DNA of 5,476 bases, taken from contig JBMNTQ010000137.1 in NCBI GenBank assembly GCA_050945815.1, forward strand, positions 1 through 5,476, given 5' to 3'. How positions within the stretch are numbered: position 1 is the stretch's first letter; each line of letters opens with the position of its first letter. Positions 5,469 to 5,476 of this stretch are shown in pieces. The notes below the pieces were generated by a model that saw only the letters and a list, made by a program, of their open reading frames with translations, had not been told where the DNA came from and did no database searches. The stretch is from JBMNTQ01 sp050945815. GTDB taxonomy: Bacteria; Bacillota; Clostridia; Christensenellales; JBMNTQ01. Made by a program: the position numbers and the translations under genes.

Positions 5469-5476
5469 TTTTTTTC

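Overview
The window looks like part of a Bacillota chromosome, most likely a member of the Clostridia. The evidence is an Obg GTPase of Bacillota type with the C-terminal OCT domain, strong AGGAG-type ribosome binding sites, TATAAT promoters, a J-domain-type protein tail with a clustered-cysteine end, and an ECF sigma factor. I cannot name the order or genus from the sequence. On the + strand G exceeds C even across the genes coded on the - strand, so the + strand is probably the leading strand of replication.

Layout, left to right. (1) A + strand pair: the 3' end of a gene for a protein with a helical repeat and a ten-cysteine tail (1-246), then a six-helix membrane protein of unknown function (263-784). 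Both end at a strong intrinsic terminator (793-824). (2) A - strand two-gene operon read from 2874 down to 911: an ECF sigma factor (2353-2874), then, after 2 nt, a membrane-anchored serpin (911-2350). (3) A 211-nt divergent region (2875-3085) with a good housekeeping promoter for obg on + and, on -, both a housekeeping-type and an ECF-type (sigma-W-like) promoter for the sigma/serpin operon. (4) A + strand ribosome-assembly pair: obg (3086-4339) and a YhbY-family RNA-binding protein (4354-4641). (5) A convergent - strand gene (4638-5468) for a four-helix membrane protein whose middle part resembles an Mrr-type nuclease domain that has lost its catalytic residues. Its stop overlaps the yhbY stop.

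The most interesting part is the sigma/serpin operon. The serpin gene sits exactly where an anti-sigma factor gene normally follows its ECF sigma gene. Its product has a short charged N-terminus, one membrane helix, a signal-peptidase-like AxA motif just outside the membrane, a low-complexity linker, and a complete serpin with a long reactive-centre loop. This is the architecture of an anti-sigma factor such as RsiV, with the outside sensor replaced by a serpin. I infer that an external protease attacking the loop may be the signal that frees the sigma factor. The ECF-type promoter just upstream fits autoregulation. The rest of the window is housekeeping or unknown membrane genes; there are no mobile elements, RNA genes or CRISPR arrays that I can see.
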